A stretch of DNA of 44,156 nt from Bacteroidia bacterium. Its GTDB lineage: Bacteria > Bacteroidota > Bacteroidia > Flavobacteriales > Flavobacteriaceae. Position numbers and translations under genes: made by a program. The DNA lies in the NCBI GenBank assembly GCA_030427985.1, contig JAUIBH010000025.1:1-44156 (forward strand). Direction: 5' to 3'. The notes under the pieces are model-generated. The model did no database searches. It was not told the DNA's origin and was given only the letters and a program-made list of their open reading frames with translations. This document shows positions 7,680 through 16,144 of this stretch, one piece after another; within the stretch, counting starts at the first letter, position 1, and every line of letters begins with the position of its first letter.

Positions 7680-10169
7680 ATGCAAAGAATAATTATACCG
7701 TTGTTTCTGTTGGCCTTCATTTCATTGAGTGCCCAAACACGGCAAGACCAAAACTCCATCACCATTTCCGGAACGGTACTTGACCAAGATTCCGGACAAC
7801 CCTTGGAATATGCAACTTTTGTTTTGCAGGAAGTGGAAAACCCAGATAAAGTAACGGGTGGAATCACCGATTTAGATGGGAAATTTGAGATTGAAACTGC
7901 ACCTGGACAATATAATATTCGGGTTGAATTTATTTCTTATAAAACCTATGCACTCAACAACCAAAATTATACCTCCTCAACTAATTTGGGAGAAATTGTG
8001 CTTGCTCCCGATGTAGCCCAACTCCAAGAAGTAGAAGTTGTAGGTGAAAAAACCACTGTTGAAGTGCGCTTGGATAAAAAAGTGTACAATATTGGAAAAG
8101 ACATCACCACAAGTGGTGGTAATGTGAGCGATGCTCTCGGCAATATTCCTTCCGTTTCTGTTGATGTGGAAGGGGCTATAAGTCTTAGAGGGAATGAAAA
8201 TGTACGTATCCTGATCAATGGAAAACCATCTGCCCTGGCTGGATTTGGATCTACTGATGCTTTGCGACAATTACCCGCAGATGCTATAGAGAAGGTAGAG
8301 GTCATTACTAGTCCATCTGCACGGTATGATGCCGAAGGAACCGCAGGGATTCTGAATATTGTATTGAAAAAGGAAAAGACCTTGGGAATTAATGGATCGG
8401 TAAATTTAACAGCTGGTGATCCGTTCAATGCAAGGGCCACCACCAACTTCAACCTTCGTACCGAGAAATTCAACATCTTTAATACATTGGGGTATTTTCA
8501 TAGAGAATCTCCTGGAAATGGTTTTAGCGACAATACTTATTCCCAAGGAGAATATGACCGCATTATAGAAGATCGAAATACTGAAAGAAACGACGATGGC
8601 TTTAACTTAAACATTGGAATGGAGTATTTCCTTACTGAAAAATCATCCATAACAGGAAGCTTTTTCTACCGTCTTTCAGATGAAAATGATGTTACTACCA
8701 ATGACAACCAACGTTTCACCAACGCTACATTGGCAAGCCGTACAATACGTACAGAAGATCAAGGTGAAGACGATAATAGCCGACAGTATTCCTTCAACTA
8801 TACAAACAACTTCAATGATGAAGGACATAAGTTGACGGCCGATTTTCAATATTCATATGATAATGAATCTGTTCTTACAACCATCGAGGAAAATAGAACC
8901 CTACCCAGTGATAGTCTTTTGGCTCTGGAAAATATCTATGAAACCGAGACTCAAGATGATATATTGGCCCAGGTAGATTATGTATTGCCCATGGGCGATG
9001 CACAGTTTGAAGCAGGGTACCGTGGTACGTTTGAAAAAGAGGTGAATGATTATCAATTAGATCAATTTAATCAGGATACCGACCAATTCGAGACCAACTT
9101 GGATTTGACCAACATCTTTACTTATCACGAAAATGTGAATGCCCTTTATACCCAATACGGCAACAAGTTTGGTAAATTTTCCTTTTTGGCCGGATTACGT
9201 CTGGAAAATACCGAAATGAAAGGTGGGGTTGATTCTGAAGTTGACAGTCAGGCATTGGAGGATATTCTTGGAGAGGATGTTGATCTTAATTTTGATAAAA
9301 ACTATCTTGGCCTTTTCCCTACCCTTAACCTGATTTATGAGTTAAAGGGAAATCAGAATATTTCTCTTGGATATAACCGAAGGATCAATAGACCTAGAGG
9401 TTGGTTCATTAACCCTTTTCCTTCTAGATCCAGTAGGACCAATGTTTTCCAAGGAAATCCAGATTTAGATCCTGCATTTGCCAACGCATTTGATCTAGGT
9501 TATCTAAAAAGATGGCCCAAATTGACTTTAAGTTCATCAATATACTATCAACGGGAGACCAATTCCTTTGAACGGGTTCAGGAAGAGACAGGCGAGGTTA
9601 CCTCAGATGGTATTCGTATCATTCGTTCCATCCCAATTAACCTATCTACCAATGAGCGTATTGGTGCTGAGGCGGGCATTCTGTATAATCCAACACGCTG
9701 GTTACGATTGAACGGTAGCTTTAATTTCTTCCAGTTCAGTTCTGAAGGAAGTTTTAATGGGGTGGACTACGGCACGGACAATTCCAGTTGGTTTGCCAGG
9801 TTCAGTTCAAAAATCACATTGCCTGCCAAAATAGATTTTCAGGCCAATTCGTTCTACATGGGTCCACAACAAAATGCCCAAACCAAAAGTGAGGGTATGT
9901 TCTCCCTGAACTTGGCCATGAGCAAGGATCTATTTAATGAAAATGCCACTCTTTCGGTGAACGTGAGCGATGTGTTCAATTCCAGAAAGCGTAGATCATT
10001 TACAGAAACACAGTTCTTTACTTCAGACAGCGAATTCCAGTGGAGGGTACGACAAATCAACGTTTCGTTCATTTATCGATTTAATCAGCCCAAAGATCGC
10101 AGTCAAAGAGGAAGAGGTAGACAAAATGGCGATGAAATGGAGGAAGAAGAAGGCCAGTTTCAACAATAG
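7680..10169 (+). CDS. TonB-dependent-receptor-like outer membrane beta-barrel protein
   Basis: The 829-residue protein has a signal peptide ending in SAQ. A CarboxypepD_reg-like domain spans about residues 25-110 (ISGTVLDQDSGQPLEYATFV, then TDLDGKFEIETAPGQYNI). A plug domain spans about 115-225 (VSDALGNIPSVSVDVEGAIS, ILINGKPSALAG, IEKVEVITSPSARYDAEGTA). The rest is a long barrel domain of the OMP_b-brl_3 type, ending in a polar Arg/Gly/Glu/Gln-rich tail rather than a terminal Phe. It sits in the outer membrane, and the family is often annotated as TonB-dependent receptor or outer membrane beta-barrel. No SusD partner is present, so the ligand cannot be predicted. A terminator hairpin follows the stop. 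Confidence 0.9.
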   Translation: MQRIIIPLFLLAFISLSAQTRQDQNSITISGTVLDQDSGQPLEYATFVLQEVENPDKVTGGITDLDGKFEIETAPGQYNIRVEFISYKTYALNNQNYTSSTNLGEIVLAPDVAQLQEVEVVGEKTTVEVRLDKKVYNIGKDITTSGGNVSDALGNIPSVSVDVEGAISLRGNENVRILINGKPSALAGFGSTDALRQLPADAIEKVEVITSPSARYDAEGTAGILNIVLKKEKTLGINGSVNLTAGDPFNARATTNFNLRTEKFNIFNTLGYFHRESPGNGFSDNTYSQGEYDRIIEDRNTERNDDGFNLNIGMEYFLTEKSSITGSFFYRLSDENDVTTNDNQRFTNATLASRTIRTEDQGEDDNSRQYSFNYTNNFNDEGHKLTADFQYSYDNESVLTTIEENRTLPSDSLLALENIYETETQDDILAQVDYVLPMGDAQFEAGYRGTFEKEVNDYQLDQFNQDTDQFETNLDLTNIFTYHENVNALYTQYGNKFGKFSFLAGLRLENTEMKGGVDSEVDSQALEDILGEDVDLNFDKNYLGLFPTLNLIYELKGNQNISLGYNRRINRPRGWFINPFPSRSSRTNVFQGNPDLDPAFANAFDLGYLKRWPKLTLSSSIYYQRETNSFERVQEETGEVTSDGIRIIRSIPINLSTNERIGAEAGILYNPTRWLRLNGSFNFFQFSSEGSFNGVDYGTDNSSWFARFSSKITLPAKIDFQANSFYMGPQQNAQTKSEGMFSLNLAMSKDLFNENATLSVNVSDVFNSRKRRSFTETQFFTSDSEFQWRVRQINVSFIYRFNQPKDRSQRGRGRQNGDEMEEEEGQFQQ

Positions 10170-10190
10170 AAATAGGTAGGAAATAGACAA

Positions 10191-10222
10191 AAAAAAAGAA
10201 GCCAATTTGGCTTCTTTTTTTT
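10191..10222. terminator. Bidirectional intrinsic terminator
   Basis: GAAGCC at 10198-10203 pairs with GGCTTC at 10209-10214 around an AATTT loop. An A-run lies on the left and a T-run on the right, so it works in both directions. It separates the plus-strand outer membrane protein from the convergent small membrane protein gene, whose stop codon lies at its right edge. Confidence 0.85.
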
Positions 10223-10395
10223 TATTCTTTAAGCTCGGCTCGTTTGGCCTCGCGTCTTTCCTTGAACATTTCACGTAAGTTGCCGATCAACCAATACGGT
10301 ACTACAAAGGTCAACAAGAAAATCATCAACCAAAAACCAATGGTCAAAATCGTTAAAAAAGCTAAAAAACCTAAATACTGGTCAAATTCGAACAT
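10222..10395 (-). CDS. Small membrane protein, 57 residues
   Basis: Reading the minus strand from ATG 10395 gives 57 codons. There is a short acidic start (MFEFDQYLGF), one long or two close hydrophobic helices (about residues 8-37), and a charged tail (LREMFKERREAKRAELKE). This pattern of an inner-membrane helix followed by a basic/acidic cytoplasmic helix is common in small Flavobacteriaceae proteins; I do not recognise a named family. It is convergent with the outer membrane protein and divergent from fumC, and the shared terminator at its 3' end supports it as a real unit. Confidence 0.65.
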   Translation of the reverse strand: MFEFDQYLGFLAFLTILTIGFWLMIFLLTFVVPYWLIGNLREMFKERREAKRAELKE

Positions 10396-10468
10396 TATAC
10401 TATCCTTTTGTTGAACAAAGATACTCTGTTATTGTGAAAAAATACAAATCTGAATCTAAAAAAGTGTA

Positions 10469-10498
10469 TTTGCCCACAACAACTACCATATAATTTTG
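10469..10498 (+). promoter_or_regulatory. Bacteroidota promoter for fumC
   Basis: TTTG at 10469-10472 and TAATTTTG at 10491-10498 are separated by 18 bases, matching the -33/-7 consensus for the Bacteroidota housekeeping sigma factor. Transcription should start near 10505, about 29 bases before the fumC ATG. This is the best two-element promoter match noticed on the plus strand. Confidence 0.6.
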
Positions 10499-10533
10499 TG
10501 AACAATTACCTTTGTAGGTATAAATTTTGAAAA

Positions 10534-11931
10534 ATGAGTTTTAGGACTGAAAAAGATACCATGGGCGAGGTAAAAGTGCCCGCGGACAAATATTGGGGAG
10601 CGCAAACGGAACGTTCCCGTAACAACTTTAAGATTGGACCATCGGCCTCCATGCCGTTGGATGTGGTTTACGGATTCGCCTATTTGAAGAAGGCCGCCGC
10701 CTATGCCAATCATGAACTTGGGGTACTTTTGGAAGAAAAAAGAGATTTAATTGCCCAGGTATGCGATGAAATCCTTGCGGGAAAACACGATGATCAATTT
10801 CCCCTGGTCATTTGGCAGACCGGTTCGGGAACCCAAAGCAATATGAATGTCAATGAGGTGGTGGCCAACCGTGCGCACGAAATAGCTGGAAAAAAGATCG
10901 GCGAAGGTGAAAAAACGATTCAGCCCAATGACGATGTCAATAAAAGTCAATCCTCCAATGATACTTTCCCTACGGGAATGCACATTGCTGCATACAAGAA
11001 AATAGTTGAGGTGACCATTCCGGGTGTGGAGCAATTAAAAAATACCTTGGCCAAAAAATCCAAGGAATTCAAGGATGTCGTAAAAATTGGGCGTACCCAC
11101 TTGATGGATGCCACTCCCCTAACCTTGGGTCAGGAATTTTCTGGATATGTGGCGCAATTGGAGCATGGTCTAAAAGCCCTTAAAAACACACTTTCCCACT
11201 TAAGCGAGCTTGCGCTTGGCGGAACAGCTGTAGGAACGGGTCTCAACACACCTAAAGGCTATGATGTGCTTGTGGCCAAATATATAGCTGACTTTACTGG
11301 TATGCCTTTTGTAACGGCCCAAAACAAATTTGAAGCCTTGGCAGCACACGATGCCATAGTGGAAAGCCACGGTGCCTTGAAGCAACTGGCGGTTTCCTTG
11401 AATAAAATTGCAAATGACATCAGAATGATGGCCTCTGGACCCCGTTCTGGTATTGGCGAAATCATTATCCCTGCCAATGAGCCAGGAAGTTCCATTATGC
11501 CCGGTAAAGTAAACCCGACCCAATGCGAGGCCATGACTATGGTTTGTGCCCAAGTTATGGGGAACGATGTTGCCGTGAGTGTGGGGGGTACCCAAGGGCA
11601 TTATGAACTGAACGTCTTTAAACCCTTGATGGCCGCTAATATTTTACAATCTGCACAACTCTTGGGTGATGCCTGCGTAAGCTTTGATGAACATTGCGCC
11701 GTGGGTATTGAACCCAATCATGAAGTGATCAAAAGATTATTGAACAACTCCTTAATGTTGGTAACCGCATTGAATACCAAAATTGGATATTACAAAGCCG
11801 CTGAAATAGCCAATACGGCCCATAAAAATGGAACCACCCTGCGTGAAGAGGCCATTAATTTGGGTTATGTTACCCCTGAGGAATATGATGAGTGGGTAAA
11901 ACCTGAGGATATGGTGGGGAGCCTTAAATAG
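10534..11931 (+). CDS. fumC: Class II fumarate hydratase
   Basis: The 465-residue protein is full length for class II fumarases. It carries the superfamily signature [17 protein letters not shown] near residue 317, the [14 protein letters not shown] segment near 97, the [15 protein letters not shown] segment near 135, and the [20 protein letters not shown] segment near 188 with its catalytic His. It interconverts fumarate and malate in the TCA cycle as a cytoplasmic homotetramer with no iron-sulfur cluster. Aspartase and argininosuccinate lyase share the fold, but the motifs and the HEIAGKKIG segment fit fumarase. It is monocistronic, with its own promoter. Confidence 0.96.
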   Translation: MSFRTEKDTMGEVKVPADKYWGAQTERSRNNFKIGPSASMPLDVVYGFAYLKKAAAYANHELGVLLEEKRDLIAQVCDEILAGKHDDQFPLVIWQTGSGTQSNMNVNEVVANRAHEIAGKKIGEGEKTIQPNDDVNKSQSSNDTFPTGMHIAAYKKIVEVTIPGVEQLKNTLAKKSKEFKDVVKIGRTHLMDATPLTLGQEFSGYVAQLEHGLKALKNTLSHLSELALGGTAVGTGLNTPKGYDVLVAKYIADFTGMPFVTAQNKFEALAAHDAIVESHGALKQLAVSLNKIANDIRMMASGPRSGIGEIIIPANEPGSSIMPGKVNPTQCEAMTMVCAQVMGNDVAVSVGGTQGHYELNVFKPLMAANILQSAQLLGDACVSFDEHCAVGIEPNHEVIKRLLNNSLMLVTALNTKIGYYKAAEIANTAHKNGTTLREEAINLGYVTPEEYDEWVKPEDMVGSLK

Positions 11932-11985
11932 ATATAGAGAACGACCTGAAAATATTATGATAAGTGCTATTTAGCCAACAGAATG

Positions 11986-13218
11986 CTATGCTACAAGAAT
12001 TTCAACAGAGAATTCAATAATCTTGTTGTTTCTAAGTACCATTATCGGTATTATATCCAATGGTCTATATTGTGACAATGCAGTCTTGATATCGGAAAGA
12101 TGTTTGACCTCAAATCCATGGATCTGGGTGATAATATCTCCTTCTTTAATGCCTGCTTTATGGGCACTTCCAAAGAAAGTATCCAAATCCTCCACCAAAA
12201 TTCCTTTGTCTTCAAATGGCTTACCAATAATCCCAATATATGGTGTTATTTTGGCTCCTTGTTGAATGAGTTCTTCCCCCAATTCTTTATTCCCTTGATA
12301 AAATGCAGCTCTTGCAGCAGAAAAACCCCATTTATCCCGATGATGAATATCTGCCCCTTGGTCTATCAAAAAATGTGCAATTGCAAAATTCTTTTCCGTG
12401 ATGCTGAGCAATAATGCTGTTTTAGTATTATTTATCTCTTCTTTTCCAACTTTTTCATCAATTGATGCCCCATGAATTACGAATAACTTTACTAAGTCCA
12501 AATAGTTGTTTTGTGCTGCAATTGCAAGAGGAGTGAGCCCATCTTCATTTTTTAAACTAAAATCGAGTTTATTATCATTACTAAGCAAGCATTCAGCCAT
12601 CATAAGCATTTTGTGAGGTGTTGCATACGGATTTTCGAAAATATAGAGCAACAAATCTTCATAAATTACTGCACCATGTTCAATTAATAAATGAATCAAC
12701 TCAATATCATCCATCATAATAGCGATAGATATAGGTGTAAACTGGGAAGTAATAGTTACTTTATCATTATCATAGGAGTCAGTGTAGGATTCTTTGTAAT
12801 TTACATCTTCAGCTTTTCCAACAGTTGAAAATAGTATATCTCTCCATTCTTTATAACTTCCAAGACTCGCTTTCAGAGCTTCCTCGGCCGAATCATGATA
12901 TTCTGAAAATAGTGGATTGGGGCGTGCTCCTTCCAGTTCTGAAAATGTTCTACTAACAATCCAAAAAAAAGCTTTTCCCGTTATATATTCGATTTTCATC
13001 TCTTTCAGCAAAACATGCATATTTTGAGCAGAACCCTTTTTAGCACAGTGTATTAGTATACTCTCTGGGAACTTAATTCTTGATAAAATGTCTGCTTTTA
13101 GGTATAAATCAAAAATTTCATTTTCCTCATTCCTTAAAAACGACTGTTTAAATTCCTTGATGGTATAACTTAAATTTCTTCTTTTAAGTTCCTGTTTTGC
13201 AGCTTCAACTTCTTTCAC
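11986..13218 (-). CDS. Ankyrin-repeat protein with C-terminal PDZ domain
   Basis: The 410-residue product has no signal peptide or membrane segment. The N-terminal third is helical and unassigned. Ankyrin repeats follow from about residue 160: TPISIAIMMDDIELIHLLIE, LTPLAIAAQNNYLDLVKLFV, then TALLLSITEKNFAIAHFLID and a diverged fourth ending in ELIQQGAKI. The last 80 residues read as a PDZ domain (GILVEDLDTFFGSAHKAGIK, EGDIITQIHGFEV, LSDIKTALSQY). PDZ domains in bacteria are usually fused to secreted proteases, so a cytoplasmic ankyrin-PDZ pairing is unusual. It is probably a protein-binding adaptor. The coding sequence looks more AT-rich than the flanking metabolic genes, and no partner gene is obvious. 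Confidence 0.82.
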   Translation of the reverse strand: MKEVEAAKQELKRRNLSYTIKEFKQSFLRNEENEIFDLYLKADILSRIKFPESILIHCAKKGSAQNMHVLLKEMKIEYITGKAFFWIVSRTFSELEGARPNPLFSEYHDSAEEALKASLGSYKEWRDILFSTVGKAEDVNYKESYTDSYDNDKVTITSQFTPISIAIMMDDIELIHLLIEHGAVIYEDLLLYIFENPYATPHKMLMMAECLLSNDNKLDFSLKNEDGLTPLAIAAQNNYLDLVKLFVIHGASIDEKVGKEEINNTKTALLLSITEKNFAIAHFLIDQGADIHHRDKWGFSAARAAFYQGNKELGEELIQQGAKITPYIGIIGKPFEDKGILVEDLDTFFGSAHKAGIKEGDIITQIHGFEVKHLSDIKTALSQYRPLDIIPIMVLRNNKIIEFSVEILVA

Positions 13219-13463
13219 CGAGTTAAATTTAAAACCAGTTCATTCTAAACCATTTATTGTGATTTGATATTGAATTTACACCTATCAACTTAACCTTAAG
13301 GCTTATATTTGATGGATAGTGGTTTACGGTTCACCAATGAAGAAATTTTACCTTTATCTGAGAGTAGCAATCATAATAGCGCTATTCTAGATCAATACAA
13401 AGCTTCAGAACAGTCGTAAAATTGAGATGAAGAACATTCTAGGAATGGTTCACTATATGGCAT
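13219..13463. other. Spacer with a doubtful 35-codon frame
   Basis: The spacer between the ankyrin-PDZ gene and the next terminator holds one plus-strand frame of 35 codons (13312-13419; MDSGLRFTNEEILPLSESSN at its start). TATATTTG directly precedes its ATG. I recognise nothing in it and it may be a gene remnant. No RNA gene or repeat was seen. Confidence 0.2.
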
Positions 13464-13495
13464 AAAAAAAGCCCGTTCTGTTGAACGGGCTTTTT
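13464..13495 (-). terminator. Intrinsic terminator
   Basis: GCCCGTTC (13471-13478) pairs perfectly with GAACGGGC (13483-13490) around TGTT, with A7 on the left and T5 on the right. It lies 20 bases beyond the stop of the minus-strand coiled-coil protein; the symmetrical A/T runs mean it could also act on the plus strand. Confidence 0.9.
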
Positions 13496-13515
13496 AGTTA
13501 TATGGATAGTGTGAA

Positions 13516-14403
13516 TTATTTTAATTCAAATTTGGAAGTACCCAACAATTTTAAATTGTTGTCGTATACATTAACCATATAGTTTCCTTTTTGGAACTCA
13601 TCTACAGGCTTGTTAATGTAATCACATACGTCCAAAGAACTGTTTTCATAGTAGAAATTGGTTCCTTTGCTGTAGGTGATGGAAGCACCTTCCTCGGTAG
13701 TTTTAGTGAAGCTATCACCCAAAACATTTCCTTGTGGGCCAAGCACTTCAATAAAGAACTCTCTATCACCAGCTTCAGCAATTACGTTGTCAGCAATGGT
13801 AAAACAAACTTTGAATTTATCAGTGGCTCTAGCTCTAGAAGTAGAAACCAATTTTCCGCTGTTTCTTTCTTTTACGGCATCAACACTGATGGTAGAAAGG
13901 TTAAGCGCAGAACCTCTTTCAACAGCATCGGCCAATTGTGTGTTCTGTACGATCAAAGAATCGTTGAAAACAGTTTGCTTTTCCAATTCAGTGAAAGTAC
14001 TGTCTCTTTGCATGGCCAACAAAGTATTGGATTGTGTCAAAGAATCTACTTGCTTCATCAATTTTTCTCTTTCCGCTTTCAATACGCTTACTTGTCTTCT
14101 GTATCTTGAAAGGGAAGCAATGTCAGCCTTCATGCTTTCTACAGAGTCAATATACTTTGCAATGTTGTCACGGGCAGCAACCAATTCTTCATTGGTGGCG
14201 TTGCTTTCCAAAATAGCTTTGTCATACTCAGACTTCAAGTTGTTCAAATCCTCAACAACCAACTCTTTTTCTTGAGTAAGGGCTTGAGTTGTCTTTTTCT
14301 TATCTTGGTAAAGGCTTACAGTATAGATAATTGTTCCCAAAAGAACTACACCCAACAAACCAGCAATTACCTTTAAACCATTGTTATTTTTTGTTTCAGT
14401 CAT
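13516..14403 (-). CDS. Membrane-anchored coiled-coil protein of unknown function
   Basis: The 295-residue protein has a short cytoplasmic start (MTETKNNNGLK), one transmembrane helix at about 10-30 (VIAGLLGVVLLGTIIYTVSL), then a long heptad-rich coiled coil to about residue 165. The C-terminal domain (about 180-295) is beta-rich (FKVCFTIADNVIAEAGDREF, then EVLGPQGNVLGDSFTKTTEE) and should lie in the periplasm. Similar Bacteroidota proteins are often auto-annotated as hypothetical or chromosome-partitioning-like because of the coiled coil; I would not adopt that name. It is monocistronic, with a strong terminator and a 160-base divergent spacer. Confidence 0.75.
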   Translation of the reverse strand: MTETKNNNGLKVIAGLLGVVLLGTIIYTVSLYQDKKKTTQALTQEKELVVEDLNNLKSEYDKAILESNATNEELVAARDNIAKYIDSVESMKADIASLSRYRRQVSVLKAEREKLMKQVDSLTQSNTLLAMQRDSTFTELEKQTVFNDSLIVQNTQLADAVERGSALNLSTISVDAVKERNSGKLVSTSRARATDKFKVCFTIADNVIAEAGDREFFIEVLGPQGNVLGDSFTKTTEEGASITYSKGTNFYYENSSLDVCDYINKPVDEFQKGNYMVNVYDNNLKLLGTSKFELK

Positions 14404-14566
14404 AACGTTTTGTTTTAATTGATTCTCGTTTAGGTTTTTTAATCAATCATGTTTGGTTTATATACGCTTTGGATTTCTATTTGGATCATATAGGTTGAAA
14501 TAATCTTGAAAAAAATCTTAATTATCGTTCATATCCCTTAATTTTAAAGGAATTCAAAAGAAAACC

Positions 14567-15358
14567 ATGAAAAGAAATTTTATCCTGATGGTGGTTGCTC
14601 TGGCACTAACTATCTCCTGCAAACCGAAAAAAGAAGAGAAAGAAAATACCGAAGATGTCGCTATCCAAGTCGAGACCGAAGCGCCCGCCGAGGTAGAAAT
14701 CATACCCATTGAACATGCAACCGCTGTGTTGGAATGGAACAATACTACTATATATATTGACCCCGTTGGCGGAAAAGCGGCTTTTGAAGGGCAAAATGCT
14801 CCAGATATGATTTTTATAACCGATATACACGGCGACCATTTTAATCCAGAAACTTTAAACGAATTGGATTTAGAAAATGTTCAAATCATTGCACCGGATG
14901 CAGTAAAATCACAAATGGAGGAGGCATTGTCGTCCAAAACCACCATAATAAACAATGGGGAGACGAAGGAAATGGCAGGGTTTTCTGTTAAAGCCATTCC
15001 CATGTACAACCTACGTGAAGAAGCCAAGGATTTCCATGTTAAAGGAAGAGGTAACGGATATGTCTTTACTTTTGGCGACGAACGCATTTATTTTTCAGGG
15101 GATACGGAAGATATTCCTGAAATGCGTGCTTTGGAAAACATTGATAAGGCCTTTGTCTGCATGAACCTCCCCTATACCATGACCGTGGAAAGTGCGGCGG
15201 ATGCCGTTTTGGAATTTCAACCAGGAGAGGTTTATCCGTATCATTTCAGAGGTCGGCCTGATGTTAGCGATGTGGCAAAGTTTAAGCAACTAGTTAATGA
15301 TGGCAATCCAGACATTGAAGTGGTACAATTGGATTGGTACCCCAATGATGATTTTTGA
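14567..15358 (+). CDS. MBL-fold metal-dependent hydrolase, lipoprotein
   Basis: The 263-residue protein starts with a lipoprotein signal ending ALTISC, the lipidated Cys being residue 18, followed by a charged linker to about 40. The rest is a metallo-beta-lactamase fold of the UlaG-like subgroup: HATAVLEWNNTTIYIDP, then the metal motif ITDIHGDHFN, and YFSGDTEDIPEM with a metal-binding Asp. A final YPYHFRG contains the last His. It should be anchored in the periplasm or at the outer membrane, and the substrate is unknown. Related proteins are annotated as Zn-dependent hydrolases of the beta-lactamase fold. The 14404-14566 divergent spacer showed no exact promoter match. Confidence 0.87.
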   Translation: MKRNFILMVVALALTISCKPKKEEKENTEDVAIQVETEAPAEVEIIPIEHATAVLEWNNTTIYIDPVGGKAAFEGQNAPDMIFITDIHGDHFNPETLNELDLENVQIIAPDAVKSQMEEALSSKTTIINNGETKEMAGFSVKAIPMYNLREEAKDFHVKGRGNGYVFTFGDERIYFSGDTEDIPEMRALENIDKAFVCMNLPYTMTVESAADAVLEFQPGEVYPYHFRGRPDVSDVAKFKQLVNDGNPDIEVVQLDWYPNDDF

Positions 15359-15425
15359 CAAATTAAAATAAAGACACTATATTGTCGTTTAGATAACAAA
15401 CTATAACCAAATCAAATACTTAACC

Positions 15426-16136
15426 ATGGCTCCCAAATCCCGTGTTTTAGTACTTGTGGCACTATTCTTTGCCATAAATGCAACTTTTTCCCAACAACAA
15501 TGTGATAATTATTATTCCAAAGTGACGTATGCGCTCAACCATTGCAAAAAGGCAATGGAAGCCACCAACTTTGAACATCAAATGTATTATTCCGAAAGGG
15601 CGTTGACCGCTCTGGAAAAAGCGGACGAATTCAAAGGTGACTGCGTCTGTAAAAAAGCGTATGACAAAGCTTATGATACCAAACAAACTTTGAACAAGGC
15701 CATTGAGCCCGTAGATTGGGAAGCTGGCCGATTTTTCACCAAAAAGGCTTTAGGGCAAATCAATGAACTCATCACCTTTTTAGATGAATGCACATTGGGT
15801 GTCTCTTCAACGGTGACTATTGCTGATAGTGGCAACACTACCCTTGAACACCAAGCCCACGCTGATGACAGTTCCACTGCCAATACCGCTACCACTGCAA
15901 CAAGTGGTAATTCCATGGAACTTGAAATGATAAAAGTTTTTGAAAAGCACGCTACAGATAAACTAAGCACGGCCGAACAAGCCATTGCGCAATTGGTGGA
16001 ACTTTCAAAAACCATTGGGGCATCCAATGGTAATGAAAATGATCCCAACAGTTTGGCAGCTCACCAGCAAGCTTATTTGGAAAAAGCCAAAAAAATCCTT
16101 GAGGAAGGTATCGAAAATCTCGGAGGAGAAGAATAG
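15426..16136 (+). CDS. Secreted Cys-containing protein of unknown function
   Basis: The 236-residue product has a signal peptide ending in TFSQ (about 1-22). A helical N-terminal domain follows, with five cysteines at about 26, 40, 77, 79 and 123 (QQCDNYYSKV, NHCKKAMEAT, GDCVCKKAYD, LDECTLG), which suggests disulfides. A Ser/Thr/Ala-rich linker at about 128-160 and a second helical domain come after it. Mature sequence segments such as EHQMYYSERALTALEKADEF resemble a helical-hairpin (TPR-like) arrangement. I do not recognise a named family. It follows the MBL lipoprotein by 67 bases and converges on ettA with an 8-base gap. Confidence 0.7.
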   Translation: MAPKSRVLVLVALFFAINATFSQQQCDNYYSKVTYALNHCKKAMEATNFEHQMYYSERALTALEKADEFKGDCVCKKAYDKAYDTKQTLNKAIEPVDWEAGRFFTKKALGQINELITFLDECTLGVSSTVTIADSGNTTLEHQAHADDSSTANTATTATSGNSMELEMIKVFEKHATDKLSTAEQAIAQLVELSKTIGASNGNENDPNSLAAHQQAYLEKAKKILEEGIENLGGEE

Positions 16137-16144
16137 TTCCTCAA

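Noticed and set aside
13591-14275. Plus-strand frames of 172 and 199 codons
   Set aside because: Both are antisense to the coiled-coil membrane protein, whose signal anchor, heptads and terminator support the minus-strand reading.
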